Positions 5,436 through 13,300 of a stretch of 21,382 nt of DNA are shown here, in pieces. The notes beneath the pieces were generated by a model that made no database searches, was not told where the DNA came from, and saw nothing but the letters and a program-made list of their open reading frames with translations. This stretch comes from a virus, in the IMG/VR virus record IMGVR_UViG_3300025159_000130, positions 1-21,382 of that record. One strand, 5' to 3'. Position 1 is the stretch's first letter; every line of letters starts with the position of its first letter. The position numbers and the translations under genes were made by a program.

Positions 5436-5618
5436 ATGAAAAAATTAACTTCGTTTACTGTCATGGCAGATTTAAAAATAGCGACTACTATTATTATCGA
5501 AGCAGAATCTTTAGAGGATGCTGTACTTAAATCTAAAGAACTCAGAGTAGAAGATTTTGTGGATGTTCAGGGAGAGTTGATGGATGGTGAAGTAAAATTG
5601 ACAGGAGTGTATGAATGA
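5436..5618 (+). CDS. Small hypothetical protein (60 aa)
   Basis: Unrecognised 60-aa protein with a beta-alpha-beta look: FTVMADLKIATTIIIEAES, then the helix LEDAVLKSKEL, then a beta-rich tail. This pattern is common among small phage proteins of unknown role. The SD (TAGGAGAT) is clear. It is the first gene after the tRNA and is coupled by ATGA to the membrane protein that follows. Confidence 0.65.
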   Translation: MKKLTSFTVMADLKIATTIIIEAESLEDAVLKSKELRVEDFVDVQGELMDGEVKLTGVYE

Positions 5619-5845
5619 AAAATTATTATGTAATACCGTTGGGAGAATTGATAAACAATAGATTTAAATATCTATTGATAAGTTTAACATCATTTAAGAA
5701 TCTTATGTTGATTGGGGTTACTACATTATATCTGATTGATGGACTTGAATCATGGCCCTTTGTTACCTTTGCTGCATTTGTACTAGGTGCTAGGGAATTA
5801 AAAGAATGTTTGATAGCGTGGAGGGGGAATGGGAAAGCCGAGTAA
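5615..5845 (+). CDS. Two-helix membrane protein, holin candidate
   Basis: A 76-aa protein. A polar N-terminus is followed by two hydrophobic segments at about 27-42 (LMLIGVTTLYLI) and 46-60 (WPFVTFAAFVLGAR), separated by a short DGLES turn. A charged tail ends in KAE. Size and topology fit a class II holin or another small inner-membrane phage protein. It is far from the endolysin gene, but all small plus-strand genes seem to share one operon. It starts within the previous stop (ATGA) and overlaps the next gene by 17 bp. The holin role is inference. Confidence 0.6.
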   Translation: MKNYYVIPLGELINNRFKYLLISLTSFKNLMLIGVTTLYLIDGLESWPFVTFAAFVLGARELKECLIAWRGNGKAE

Positions 5846-6023
5846 AAAATATTTGATGTACTTTAAGAAATATAGAGATGACCCTGAGAAAAGTTTCTAT
5901 AGTTTGTTTAGTAATGTTATTGAGTATGGAAATTTTCTAAAAATAGCATGGCCCAATTATCATAAGATAGCAAAACCTTGTCCATATATTGATTGTCCTT
6001 GGTGTCAAGGAGATATTGAATGA
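5829..6023 (+). CDS. Small protein with C-terminal Cys cluster (64 aa)
   Basis: Unknown 64-aa protein, basic and aromatic at the N-terminus (KPSKKYLMYFKKYRDD). It ends with C-P-Y-I-D-C-P-W-C (about residues 51-59), a CxxxxCxxC cluster that could bind metal, perhaps with H45. The SD GAGGGGG lies just upstream of ATG 5829. It is coupled to the next gene by an ATGA overlap. Confidence 0.6.
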   Translation: MGKPSKKYLMYFKKYRDDPEKSFYSLFSNVIEYGNFLKIAWPNYHKIAKPCPYIDCPWCQGDIE

Positions 6024-6247
6024 GTGTAATGGCGATACCACCACAACCAAATATTGTTGAAACGAAAAAGATAATAAATGATATTGGGATGATAGGAGAT
6101 ATGTATATCAGCACACAACATATCGAAGCAAGGGTGGAATTTAATAATCTAATAACCCAATTATACCAAAGATTAATGGTATTGGAAGGCATATATACTG
6201 ATGGTTTTCAAGAAGGATATATAAGAGGAAAAAATGAGAGAATATAA
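6020..6247 (+). CDS. Hypothetical helical protein (75 aa)
   Basis: Unrecognised small soluble protein. It has a short Pro-containing start (MSVMAIPPQPN) and then almost entirely helical sequence (ETKKIINDIGMIGDMYI, ARVEFNNLITQLYQRLMVLEGIY). It starts in an ATGA overlap with the Cys-cluster gene and overlaps the next gene by 14 bp. Confidence 0.6.
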   Translation: MSVMAIPPQPNIVETKKIINDIGMIGDMYISTQHIEARVEFNNLITQLYQRLMVLEGIYTDGFQEGYIRGKNERI

Positions 6248-6677
6248 TGAAAGTTTGTGGGGTTTATTTAAATTTAGAATTAAGTGGACATGGGAACATT
6301 ATTTTAGATACACCATTTTACCTACATGGAGATATAATTACAATCTATCTAGGGAATGGGAGAGTGGATCAGAATTTAAGAAAGATTTATTAACCCAAGT
6401 CAGAGCATTACAAACATATATTGAAAGAATTGAAGGTAGCAATAAAGCGTTAGAAACCATTGCTGATAATCAAAGAGGGGTGATTAGAAAATATGTTAAG
6501 TTTTTTAGAACTTTTGGTCTTTCTGAAGAAGTATTGGACAAAGATTATCATGGGACTGGGACTACTTTTAATCTGGTTGAGGTTGATTTACATGAAATCT
6601 CAAACGAGGAAGATGGAAAGGGAGTTGGGGATCAGGAGAAACAAGGAGAAGATACAAGAGAAACACAAGGAGATTGA
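6234..6677 (+). CDS. Hypothetical protein with coiled-coil centre (147 aa)
   Basis: Unknown protein. The first ~40 residues are rich in Trp and Tyr (WGLFKFRIKWTWEHYFRY). Residues ~45-90 are a likely coiled coil (FKKDLLTQVRALQTYIERIEGSNKALETIADNQ). The last ~30 residues are low-complexity and acidic (NEEDGKGVGDQEKQGEDTRE), which suggests that the true gene content has moved to another frame there. An ORF from 6493 in a different frame overlaps this tail and continues past it. A frameshift or a genuine overlapping gene would explain the pattern. Confidence 0.5.
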   Translation: MREYNESLWGLFKFRIKWTWEHYFRYTILPTWRYNYNLSREWESGSEFKKDLLTQVRALQTYIERIEGSNKALETIADNQRGVIRKYVKFFRTFGLSEEVLDKDYHGTGTTFNLVEVDLHEISNEEDGKGVGDQEKQGEDTRETQGD

Positions 6678-6771
6678 GAAAGATTATACTGATAAGTTTA
6701 AAGCTGTAGAAGGGGCAAAGGAAGCCAAAGATTTTAATGATATATGGAAAAATAGGGGAGATCATGCCTAA
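6493..6771 (+). CDS. Membrane plus coiled-coil ORF, i-spanin-like candidate
   Basis: A 92-aa frame with one hydrophobic helix (about 15-33, WTKIIMGLGLLLIWLRLIY) followed by a highly charged coiled coil (36-70). That is the plan of Rz-type inner-membrane spanins. GGTGAT lies 8 bases before ATG 6493. It overlaps the gene at 6234 by 185 bp in another frame. Shorter starts are possible: ATG 6592 (59 aa, GAGGT 8 bases upstream) or ATG 6613. The part after 6677 is covered only by this frame, so some version is very likely real. In AT-rich DNA an off-frame stretch can look hydrophobic by chance, so the long form is uncertain. Confidence 0.45.
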   Translation: MLSFLELLVFLKKYWTKIIMGLGLLLIWLRLIYMKSQTRKMERELGIRRNKEKIQEKHKEIEKDYTDKFKAVEGAKEAKDFNDIWKNRGDHA

Positions 6772-6988
6772 CAGTGATGTAAATTTAAATAAGCCCATCG
6801 AGATAGCTTATGTTTGTCGAACTTGTAAAAAAATACATTACAGAAGCTATCATATCAAAGAGATTATTGCCAAGAGATTACGAAGGGGAAAGTTTCTTGA
6901 TCTTGAGAATTTAACTGTAGCCGGTTTAGGATTGCCTCGGATATTATATTGTAGTCCTGAATGTAGAAAGAATGGACATGGAAGATAA
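6764..6988 (+). CDS. Zinc-ribbon-like small protein (74 aa)
   Basis: Starts at ATG 6764 (AGGGG 5 bases upstream), overlapping the previous stop; the in-frame ATG at 6737 is less likely. Two cysteine pairs, CRTC (about 18-21) and CSPEC (about 63-67), bracket a basic helical middle (IIAKRLRRGKFLDL), a layout that could form a zinc ribbon. A nucleic-acid or protein-binding regulator is possible. No specific family is recognised. Confidence 0.6.
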   Translation: MPNSDVNLNKPIEIAYVCRTCKKIHYRSYHIKEIIAKRLRRGKFLDLENLTVAGLGLPRILYCSPECRKNGHGR

Positions 6989-7172
6989 TAGATTAAAAGT
7001 TTCTGAGTTGGGGGTAGTGGTAGATGCTTTAATTAGTTATGTAAAGAAAATGGATTATCTCGCCAACAAAACAACAGATGAAACAGCGAAAGATGGGTTT
7101 AAAAGAAGGGCAGAAGAAGGATATAAAATATATTTGAAATTAAATATTTTGCTATCGGAGAGAAGTAGATGA
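6972..7172 (+). CDS. Small helical hypothetical protein (66 aa)
   Basis: Unknown all-helical protein (LGVVVDALISYVKKMDYLANK, FKRRAEEGYKIYLKLNILL). It overlaps the previous gene by 17 bp and the lipoprotein gene by an ATGA at 7169-7172. ATG 6978 is an alternative start two codons in. Helical pairing suggests a small dimer, but nothing identifies a role. Confidence 0.6.
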   Translation: MDMEDNRLKVSELGVVVDALISYVKKMDYLANKTTDETAKDGFKRRAEEGYKIYLKLNILLSERSR

Positions 7173-7447
7173 AAAATTTTATAATAAGCTGTGTTTTAAC
7201 TGGATTCGCACTTGCATTGCTGATACTTTTAATTGGATGTTCTGGTGTTCAAGTAAAGTATACAGAGCCTATAATACCAGTACGCCCCAATCTTACATTT
7301 AATGATTGTCAAATAATTCGAGTCAGTACAGATAAGTATATCTGTTTATCACTGGAAGAAATGAGAACTCTGTTTGCTTACGTCCTACAAACAGAGATGG
7401 AACTGGCTAAGTGTTCTGTAACTATAAAAGAGATTAATAAAGATTAA
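7169..7447 (+). CDS. Rz1-like outer-membrane lipoprotein (o-spanin candidate)
   Basis: A 92-aa protein with a basic start, a hydrophobic signal (about 5-22) and the lipobox LLIGC with acceptor C24. The mature part has a Pro-containing stretch (TEPIIPVRPN), Cys residues at 47, 59 and 81, and the helix LFAYVLQTEMELAKC. That order (lipid anchor, proline region, Cys, short helix with Cys) is common in phage o-spanins, which join an inner-membrane partner to disrupt the outer membrane at lysis. It is the last plus-strand gene. Its TAA shares TTAA with the stop of the converging minus-strand gene. Lipoprotein status is strong; spanin function is inferred. Confidence 0.65.
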   Translation: MKNFIISCVLTGFALALLILLIGCSGVQVKYTEPIIPVRPNLTFNDCQIIRVSTDKYICLSLEEMRTLFAYVLQTEMELAKCSVTIKEINKD

Positions 7448-7641
7448 ATAGAACTGTCTTTTTGACAAAGTTGTTGCTGTTGTTTAAATAACTCTATGTG
7501 ATTCTGAAAACTCTCTACTCTTCCAGCATTGACAGACCACAATATAATGTATAGTGCGTATATTGAAACAACAAGATATGCTGCTATACTCCCATATCCT
7601 ACTAATTTAAGAATTCTCTTGGCACTAACTTGTATTTGCAT
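7444..7641 (-). CDS. Small single-helix membrane protein (65 aa)
   Basis: Last gene of the minus-strand operon. It has a short basic N-terminus (SAKRILK), one long hydrophobic segment (about 12-36), then a polar tail with QQQQ and one Cys (59). The likely orientation is N-terminus in the cytoplasm. It could be a holin, antiholin or small i-spanin; the short tail makes a spanin less likely. AGGCGGTG lies about 8 bases before the start. It follows the 1087-residue protein by 37 bases and ends within the stop of the converging lipoprotein gene. Confidence 0.55.
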   Translation of the reverse strand: MQIQVSAKRILKLVGYGSIAAYLVVSIYALYIILWSVNAGRVESFQNHIELFKQQQQLCQKDSSI

Positions 7642-7678
7642 TAAAATATCACCGCCTGGGGCAACCTACCCCCTATTA

Positions 7679-10600
7679 TTACCCATAGATTCGTGTTCCT
7701 GCCTTCTGTTTTTGTTCTTCTGGAAACATCTCATTATATAATCTTTGCCCTATACCATAAGGAATTGCCCTAAGAGTAAAATATGATATAGACTTTAACA
7801 TCTTTCTTTGTTCTTTTGGAGACAGTCTACCATCCAAAACAGCTTTAACAGAAGATGACATAAAATCTCCATATCGTTTAAGCATAGATATGTTCGCACC
7901 CTCCATATAATTTACTACTCCCTTTCCTCCACGTTTAAATGTGGACATAACTATATCTCCGTAAAGTCCAAATGTTTGAACCATAATTAAATTATCTACA
8001 ATTCTCTGCAACCCTTTTGGTCTTTCTTTACCTGTCATCTTACTTTTTAAATCTTGCACTAATTCTGTAGTGCCTAATTGTAGTGTTAGAGCAGTTAATA
8101 ATGGTTTAACATTTCCTCTAGCCATTTGATCCCACAAAGCATTTTTCATAAATCGACTTTGTGTAAAAGCAAAGTTTTTAAATAGCGTGATAAATTTAGC
8201 AAGGTGGTTGCTCCATGCTAGAGGTAAATCAACTGGGCGTGTTCTACCGATTACTAAATCAGTAAATCGTTTAACTGCTAGATCATGTTGTTCTGGTCTT
8301 AATCCTTTATTACGAAGCACTTCTTTAGGATCAAAATACAATTCTTCCAATCTCTTACTTAAATCTTTAGATGTAGGATTTTTAAGAAATTTTTTGATAA
8401 CATCATTAATATATATCTTCCCACCATTAGCTGCCATGATCCTAGTATGATTATCTGCCCAATTAAGACCAGATAACTTCATATAATTTTGGCTATATGC
8501 TCCTGTTTTATATAAATTTCTAAAATCATTAAACGTATTCCCCATAAGTACGCCAACCTGTTCAGCATACTCTTGTGGTGCTTTAGATACAATATGTTTC
8601 AATCCAGTATATACAGATGATACTCCAGCCTTAAATCCTGCTTTAAGAAATACGTTAGGGGTAGACATATACTGTGCTATTTGAGACATCCCTAGCATAG
8701 TAGAGGCTGTGAAATTAGTTAGTTTAGACACGACAAACGCAGTATTTACATCTTTGACATCTCTATGAGTAATACGTTTAAATAAACCAGCAGCTATATT
8801 AGCTCTTGCCCTGTCCGTTTTACCTATTTCTCTAATTAGATGATATGCTACTTTTGTTCCCTTCTCCCCAAATTGTTTTAATTCTTCTGCACGTCTGTAT
8901 GTTCCCATTAAGTAATTTTCAAACTCAGTAAAATCAACATCGAACCCATGTTTCTTTAATTGGTCATACCCTCTAATATGAAGTGTTCTTGCTTTTTCTG
9001 CTCCTGCAAATTCTCTATTAGAATATTTAAGTCTATAATCTTCGATTATATTCAAAGCAGCATTCATATCTTTGGCTTGTTTATTTTTAATTAGTGTTTT
9101 AGCTACTTCTGGTGCATTCTTAAAAAACTTTTCAGCATCAATTAAATGATGGCCCCAAAATGGTCTAGTTATCGTTGCTACTTCACCACCAACATTTCTT
9201 AAAGCGTCTGTAGCATCAGCTTTAGCTTTAGACATATATTCTGCCATAGCTTTAGCTCTAGGGCTAATGAATTTAAATGTATCTTCAAAATACCACTTCT
9301 CGTCCATCCAATCAACTACATTTGCTTTTTCTTTTTCACTCAATTTATGCCATTCTTTTTTCTTTGCAGATGTGGCAATACTTCCTACAATCCTTTCGGG
9401 TTCATCCACAAAATTCATTATTTTTGTTGCCAGTTCCCTTCCAGCGTCTCCTGCTTGTTTAATTGCTACTATAGAAGTAGTGGCTAATTTTCTAAATGAG
9501 CCACTCATTTTTTCCCATGTTGTTAGATATCCAGATTCGGCAGCATCATTAATTAATTCATCATAATTTTTATTAGCAGCTTCAAAATCTTGTGCTTCTC
9601 TGGCTGCTTGTGTAGCAGGAGATTCTGGTGGTAGTTGTCTTTTTAATGTTTGCTCTGCTGTTTCCAAACCTCGCATTTTTCTGGCTTTTATATTTTGAGC
9701 CTCATATCTATGACTGACAACTTGACCCATCTCCGGTTCTGTTAATCCTTCAAGCTGTTTCATTTTAGTAACTTTTTCCACATTTTGAAATTGTAATTCT
9801 ACATCAGGATCGGGAGTATAATTATGTGTATGCTCAAAATCAATCTTCTGTTCTCTTGTTAATTCTTCTGGATTAAGCCCAGTTTCTTTAATCTGTTTAT
9901 TTAAACTGGCTTCTGTAACTGGTTTTGTTTTGATAGAGTTATAAAGTTTATTTCCACGATTTAAAACCCGTAATGTTTGTGATACCCCCATATATCCACC
10001 AATGGCAACCAATTCATCAATTAATTGAGATTCAAATGGAGTGGTAGTAATTTTAGCTGTAGGAGCTAAACCAAGTGTTAAGCCCTTTAATGTATATACT
10101 CCTTTTTGGTAAGGAGGCATTTCTGTTACTCCTTTTAATAATTCTTCTGGTGCTGCAAAAACTATCCCCATTTTCTCTGCTTCTTCATGCCCCTCTTGTA
10201 TCTCTAAGAAGTTATATAAATCTTGACCGTATTCAGGATCAACATGATAATCTTCCATTATTTGTTCAACAAATTCTTCTGGAGTTTTCTTAATACGAGT
10301 ACCGGCTTCATCCCATTTATAAAGATCGTTAGGATTATATAATCTATTAGGATTAATTGGTTTAGTTTTTTCAAATTTTCCTAATATACCTTTAACTCTA
10401 TCAACATCAGTTTTTTCTGGGTGTTCAAATTGAGACACAATTCCAGCTACTCTACCTTCTAAACCAGTAGCATATACTTCCGCTCCCAAACTAATAACAG
10501 GCTGATCGGGAAATTTTTCTTGCAAAGATTTAATTAATGAAGATTCATACATTTTTTCAGCTATAGCTTTTTGTTCTTTATTAGCAGTAGCGAAACGATA

Positions 10601-10942
10601 AGAAATATCAACAGGAGATTCTTCAATAAAAGCCAATTTATCTCCTGATGGTAATTTTTTCTTTATAGCCCCTGGATCATAAGGGGTTGTACCACTATAT
10701 TCTTTTACTAAATCCATGTGATCCTGTCCAGGTTTTCCTGTAGCTAATATTTCCCCTGTTTCAGCATTTGCTAAATGAGGAATTCTATTCTCTCTACGAT
10801 ATACTTCTGGACTCATTTTAATTTGGGCAATCTGATATTGTTGTCCTTTAGGCAAATCTTTAATAACAACTTCACTTTTAAATGGAGCAATAATTCTATT
10901 AACCCTTGCTACTATATGTGGTCTAGGGATTGGTAGAGCCAT
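7679..10942 (-). CDS. Very large internal virion / ejection protein (1087 aa)
   Basis: The largest gene here and the third of three consecutive ejection-type genes, matching the position of the largest inner-core protein in podoviruses. The N-terminal ~350 residues are mixed and may contain a small beta-rich domain around QPVISLGAEVYATGLEGRV. The middle is charged and helical (KQLEGLTEPEMGQ, RQLPPESPATQAAREAQDFEAANKNYDEL). The last ~300 residues carry amphipathic and hydrophobic helices (TNFTASTMLGMSQIAQYM, FITLFKNFAFTQSRFM, LLTALTLQLGT), as in large phage proteins that enter the host membrane with the DNA. I see no lytic transglycosylase or peptidase signature. The SD is AGAAGGA. Confidence 0.7.
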   Translation of the reverse strand: MALPIPRPHIVARVNRIIAPFKSEVVIKDLPKGQQYQIAQIKMSPEVYRRENRIPHLANAETGEILATGKPGQDHMDLVKEYSGTTPYDPGAIKKKLPSGDKLAFIEESPVDISYRFATANKEQKAIAEKMYESSLIKSLQEKFPDQPVISLGAEVYATGLEGRVAGIVSQFEHPEKTDVDRVKGILGKFEKTKPINPNRLYNPNDLYKWDEAGTRIKKTPEEFVEQIMEDYHVDPEYGQDLYNFLEIQEGHEEAEKMGIVFAAPEELLKGVTEMPPYQKGVYTLKGLTLGLAPTAKITTTPFESQLIDELVAIGGYMGVSQTLRVLNRGNKLYNSIKTKPVTEASLNKQIKETGLNPEELTREQKIDFEHTHNYTPDPDVELQFQNVEKVTKMKQLEGLTEPEMGQVVSHRYEAQNIKARKMRGLETAEQTLKRQLPPESPATQAAREAQDFEAANKNYDELINDAAESGYLTTWEKMSGSFRKLATTSIVAIKQAGDAGRELATKIMNFVDEPERIVGSIATSAKKKEWHKLSEKEKANVVDWMDEKWYFEDTFKFISPRAKAMAEYMSKAKADATDALRNVGGEVATITRPFWGHHLIDAEKFFKNAPEVAKTLIKNKQAKDMNAALNIIEDYRLKYSNREFAGAEKARTLHIRGYDQLKKHGFDVDFTEFENYLMGTYRRAEELKQFGEKGTKVAYHLIREIGKTDRARANIAAGLFKRITHRDVKDVNTAFVVSKLTNFTASTMLGMSQIAQYMSTPNVFLKAGFKAGVSSVYTGLKHIVSKAPQEYAEQVGVLMGNTFNDFRNLYKTGAYSQNYMKLSGLNWADNHTRIMAANGGKIYINDVIKKFLKNPTSKDLSKRLEELYFDPKEVLRNKGLRPEQHDLAVKRFTDLVIGRTRPVDLPLAWSNHLAKFITLFKNFAFTQSRFMKNALWDQMARGNVKPLLTALTLQLGTTELVQDLKSKMTGKERPKGLQRIVDNLIMVQTFGLYGDIVMSTFKRGGKGVVNYMEGANISMLKRYGDFMSSSVKAVLDGRLSPKEQRKMLKSISYFTLRAIPYGIGQRLYNEMFPEEQKQKAGTRIYG

Positions 10943-10945
10943 TTA

Positions 10946-11983
10946 TTAATATCCTTCTTCCCTTAATTTTTCGGTTATTTCATCATCTGTTAATTTAGGA
11001 TTGTCTGTTATTATTTCCTGCGTTCTGATACTAATATCCTTCTTAGGTTTAGATTTAGGAGTCTCTTTAGTTTCAGGCTGCTTACCAACTGGTTTCTTTG
11101 GCTTAATCTTAGTTATTTCTTTTCCACCAAAGAATCCAAACCCCCATTTGGGAGTTGTTTCTTTTTCAGGACTCCATGTTTCTAATATTGGTTCTTCTCC
11201 CTGTTCTGCTAAATAAGCATTTACCACATCTGCTCTTTGGTTAAGAAGTGGTGCATATCTATTTTTAACTTCTTCTAAATCTAATTCTTCTTTTTCTGCT
11301 TTAAACAATTCACTCTGCATTTGATTGCTTAATGCTTTATGTTCATCAAACATCAATTTTACTTCAGGAGGTAATTGTGTTTTAGGTTGAGAAGATAAAT
11401 ATTTTATATATTCTCTTGCTTCTTTAATTTTACCTGTATCAGTAACTCCTGCCAGATGTTTCATTAATCCTGCTTGAATTTTCTTATCTGATAATTGTTC
11501 AGGAGTATAATCTGCTATAGCTGTAGTAAATTTACTATATTTTTCGGTATCCGCTAATAGTATTTCTTCTTTTCTCCTGGCTATTCTTTCAGCACCAGTT
11601 TCTTTTGTTCCTAGAGTTTTCATAACTCCTGTAAGTTCTTCGGCAGATTTACCAGTATCTTGCATCCATTTCCCGATACCTTTTAATCTTTCTCTCTCTT
11701 GTGGATCATCAGAAATTAAATGAGCATGTTTTTGAAGATTAAATCCCATACTGACATTACCAACAATTTCTTTACCAAGTTTTTCTTGTTCAATTCTCTT
11801 AGTTTCTTCTAAAGCAAGTTGATGAATTTTTTTCTGTTGCTCAAATTGTATTTCAGATATCTTAGTTTGTACTCTAATTTGTCTTTCTTCATCAGCCTGG
11901 GCTTGAGCAGCAGCTACATTTTGTACAGCTATTTCACGCAATCTATCTGCTAAGTACATACTTGCACTTGTTCTTTGTGGCAT
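10946..11983 (-). CDS. Coiled-coil internal virion protein (345 aa)
   Basis: From ATG 11983, preferred because AAGGAG lies 8 bases upstream; an in-frame GTG at 11992 overlaps that region. The N-terminal ~70 residues are an extended coiled coil (NVAAAQAQADEERQIRVQTKISEIQFEQQKKIHQLALEE). A helical middle follows, with mixed-charge segments. The tail is a Lys/Pro-rich linker (KPKKPVGKQPETKETPKSKPKK) ending in DDEITEKLREEGY. It lies between the Gly-rich and the 1087-residue proteins, the place of the middle ejection/inner-core protein in podoviruses. No enzyme motif is visible. Confidence 0.65.
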   Translation of the reverse strand: MPQRTSASMYLADRLREIAVQNVAAAQAQADEERQIRVQTKISEIQFEQQKKIHQLALEETKRIEQEKLGKEIVGNVSMGFNLQKHAHLISDDPQERERLKGIGKWMQDTGKSAEELTGVMKTLGTKETGAERIARRKEEILLADTEKYSKFTTAIADYTPEQLSDKKIQAGLMKHLAGVTDTGKIKEAREYIKYLSSQPKTQLPPEVKLMFDEHKALSNQMQSELFKAEKEELDLEEVKNRYAPLLNQRADVVNAYLAEQGEEPILETWSPEKETTPKWGFGFFGGKEITKIKPKKPVGKQPETKETPKSKPKKDISIRTQEIITDNPKLTDDEITEKLREEGY

Positions 11984-11995
11984 GTTAATCACTCC

Positions 11996-12844
11996 TTAAT
12001 AAGCCTGACCGTAAGCACCTGAGATATTGATTAGATTTTGTAGTGCTAGTTGGTTTAATTGTGCCTCAATTAATGGTAATTGTTCTGCTTCGGCAGCAGC
12101 ACCTACACCGCTTGTAAAGATACCTCTCTCTGCTTGTGATGCTCTAATACTCTCTTTTGCTCTAGCCAACATAGCTTTTCTAGCTTCTGGACTTAATTCA
12201 GCTAATTCACGTCCCTGTCCTAACAATGATCTTTGAATATCTCCTGTTTCAGATTCTCGCCTCTCTTGTCGTCTTGCTCCACCATAACCTAATACTGTGG
12301 ATGCCAATTGGGGTAAACCTCCTGCACCTAGTAAAGTGCTTAAAAATCCTCCACCCCCTCCTGCACCACCACCTAAACCAAGCATTGAACCAAGGCCACC
12401 ACCAGCACCAGCACCTCCACCGAATAATCCTAATCCTGCTCCACCAGCACCACCTCCTCCCATTCCTAACATTCCGGCTAATCCACTTCCTAGACCGCCG
12501 AGTAAACCAGTTTGTCCTCCCAGTCCTAACATTGAGCTAAGACCCCCACCAGGGATTCCAAACATGCCTCCTGCTCCCATAAGCGCACTAGAACCCAATC
12601 CTCCTAACGCTCCCATTCCTGCGGATTTAAATAGATTACCAAAAGTAACTGGCTGTCCCCCTTTTTGTAAAGCACCTTTAAGTCCTGTAGCCCCACCCAT
12701 GATAGCTCCCATAGGCCCACCTGTTAAAAATCCTCCCAACGCACCTGTAGCAATAGGTAATGTTCTTCTCCATACTTTACCCTGGAATTTTCCTATAGGT
12801 CTTAACACACTTTTCTCAAATTTCTTTCCAATTTTATGAGCCAA
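11996..12844 (-). CDS. Gly-rich hydrophobic ejection-type protein
   Basis: A 282-aa protein. A basic N-terminus (KKFEKSVLRPIGKFQGKVWRR) precedes a very Gly/Ala/Leu-rich stretch of about 170 residues (ATGALGGFLTGGPMGAIMGG, GLGGGAGGGGG and so on), then a helical C-terminal part (RKAMLARAKESIRASQAERG, LPLIEAQLNQLALQNLI). Small podovirus ejection proteins that form a membrane channel often have this composition. The start is TTG at 12844, directly after the preceding TAA, with AGAGGGTG just upstream; no ATG is better placed. GC content rises locally because of the Gly codons. The role is inferred from composition and position. Confidence 0.65.
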   Translation of the reverse strand: MAHKIGKKFEKSVLRPIGKFQGKVWRRTLPIATGALGGFLTGGPMGAIMGGATGLKGALQKGGQPVTFGNLFKSAGMGALGGLGSSALMGAGGMFGIPGGGLSSMLGLGGQTGLLGGLGSGLAGMLGMGGGGAGGAGLGLFGGGAGAGGGLGSMLGLGGGAGGGGGFLSTLLGAGGLPQLASTVLGYGGARRQERRESETGDIQRSLLGQGRELAELSPEARKAMLARAKESIRASQAERGIFTSGVGAAAEAEQLPLIEAQLNQLALQNLINISGAYGQAY

Positions 12845-13300
12845 TTAACTCACCCTCTTTATCCATGTTGTTTCTAATTTACTAAAATTATTTGCTTGAT
12901 AGAATTTTTCAACATCTTTTAAATCTTCCAAGCCAATCATCATAATATTAGTAGCTTGTTTATCACAAGCCCACTGTTCAAAATTTACATACAACTTTTT
13001 TCCTACATCTTTATCTCTATATTCTTTTAATACAAACCAAAATAATTCGCTTGCAAATTTTAAATTTTTATTGAAATTGGATGGGATAATACTTCCCCCA
13101 ATCCCACCGACTACTTTATCATTTTCAATAGCTGCAAGTAAAAATCCATCATCTCCCTCGTTTAACCAGAAGTCAGTAAAATCTTCCAGATTATAACTTA
13201 TCCCATAATTCCCAAACTTACCTTCTTTTTCAAAACTCTCATTCAATGCTTCAAAAACTTTCTTAATCGTTTCTTTCTTCAACACTCGTACTATTTTCAT
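12845..13300 (-). CDS. GNAT-family N-acetyltransferase
   Basis: A 151-aa GNAT fold. A helical N-terminus is followed by FLLAAIENDKVVGGIGGSI (53-71, the usual strand pair). The acetyl-CoA region is ELFWFVLKEYRDKDVGKKL (85-103), with YRDKDVG standing for the R/Q-x-x-G-x-G/A loop. The end has VEKFYQANNFSKLETTWIK, the FYxxxGF-type strand seen near GNAT C-termini. Such enzymes move an acetyl group from acetyl-CoA to an amine. The target is unknown; it could be a virion or host protein. It overlaps the upstream gene by 38 bp inside the late operon, so it is made together with virion proteins. Confidence 0.75.
   Translation of the reverse strand: MKIVRVLKKETIKKVFEALNESFEKEGKFGNYGISYNLEDFTDFWLNEGDDGFLLAAIENDKVVGGIGGSIIPSNFNKNLKFASELFWFVLKEYRDKDVGKKLYVNFEQWACDKQATNIMMIGLEDLKDVEKFYQANNFSKLETTWIKRVS

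Noticed and set aside
7452-7472. Hairpin AACTGTC/GACA..GTT as a terminator for the plus-strand operon
   Set aside because: The stem is bulged and the T run is the loop, not a tail after the stem; it also lies in coding sequence of the 65-aa gene.
7659-7676. GGGG/CCCC hairpin between the 1087-residue gene and the last minus-strand gene
   Set aside because: Only about 4 bp with no T run on either strand; more likely part of the leader and SD region.
9267-9566. Plus-strand ORFs inside the 1087-residue gene (also near 8187 and 10075)
   Set aside because: Shadows of a long, well-supported minus-strand frame, rich in Leu/Phe/Ser as expected from reversed AT-rich codons.
12297-12839. 180-residue Pro-rich plus-strand ORF
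   Set aside because: It is the complement of the Gly codons in the Gly-rich minus-strand gene; the poly-Pro pattern is a shadow.
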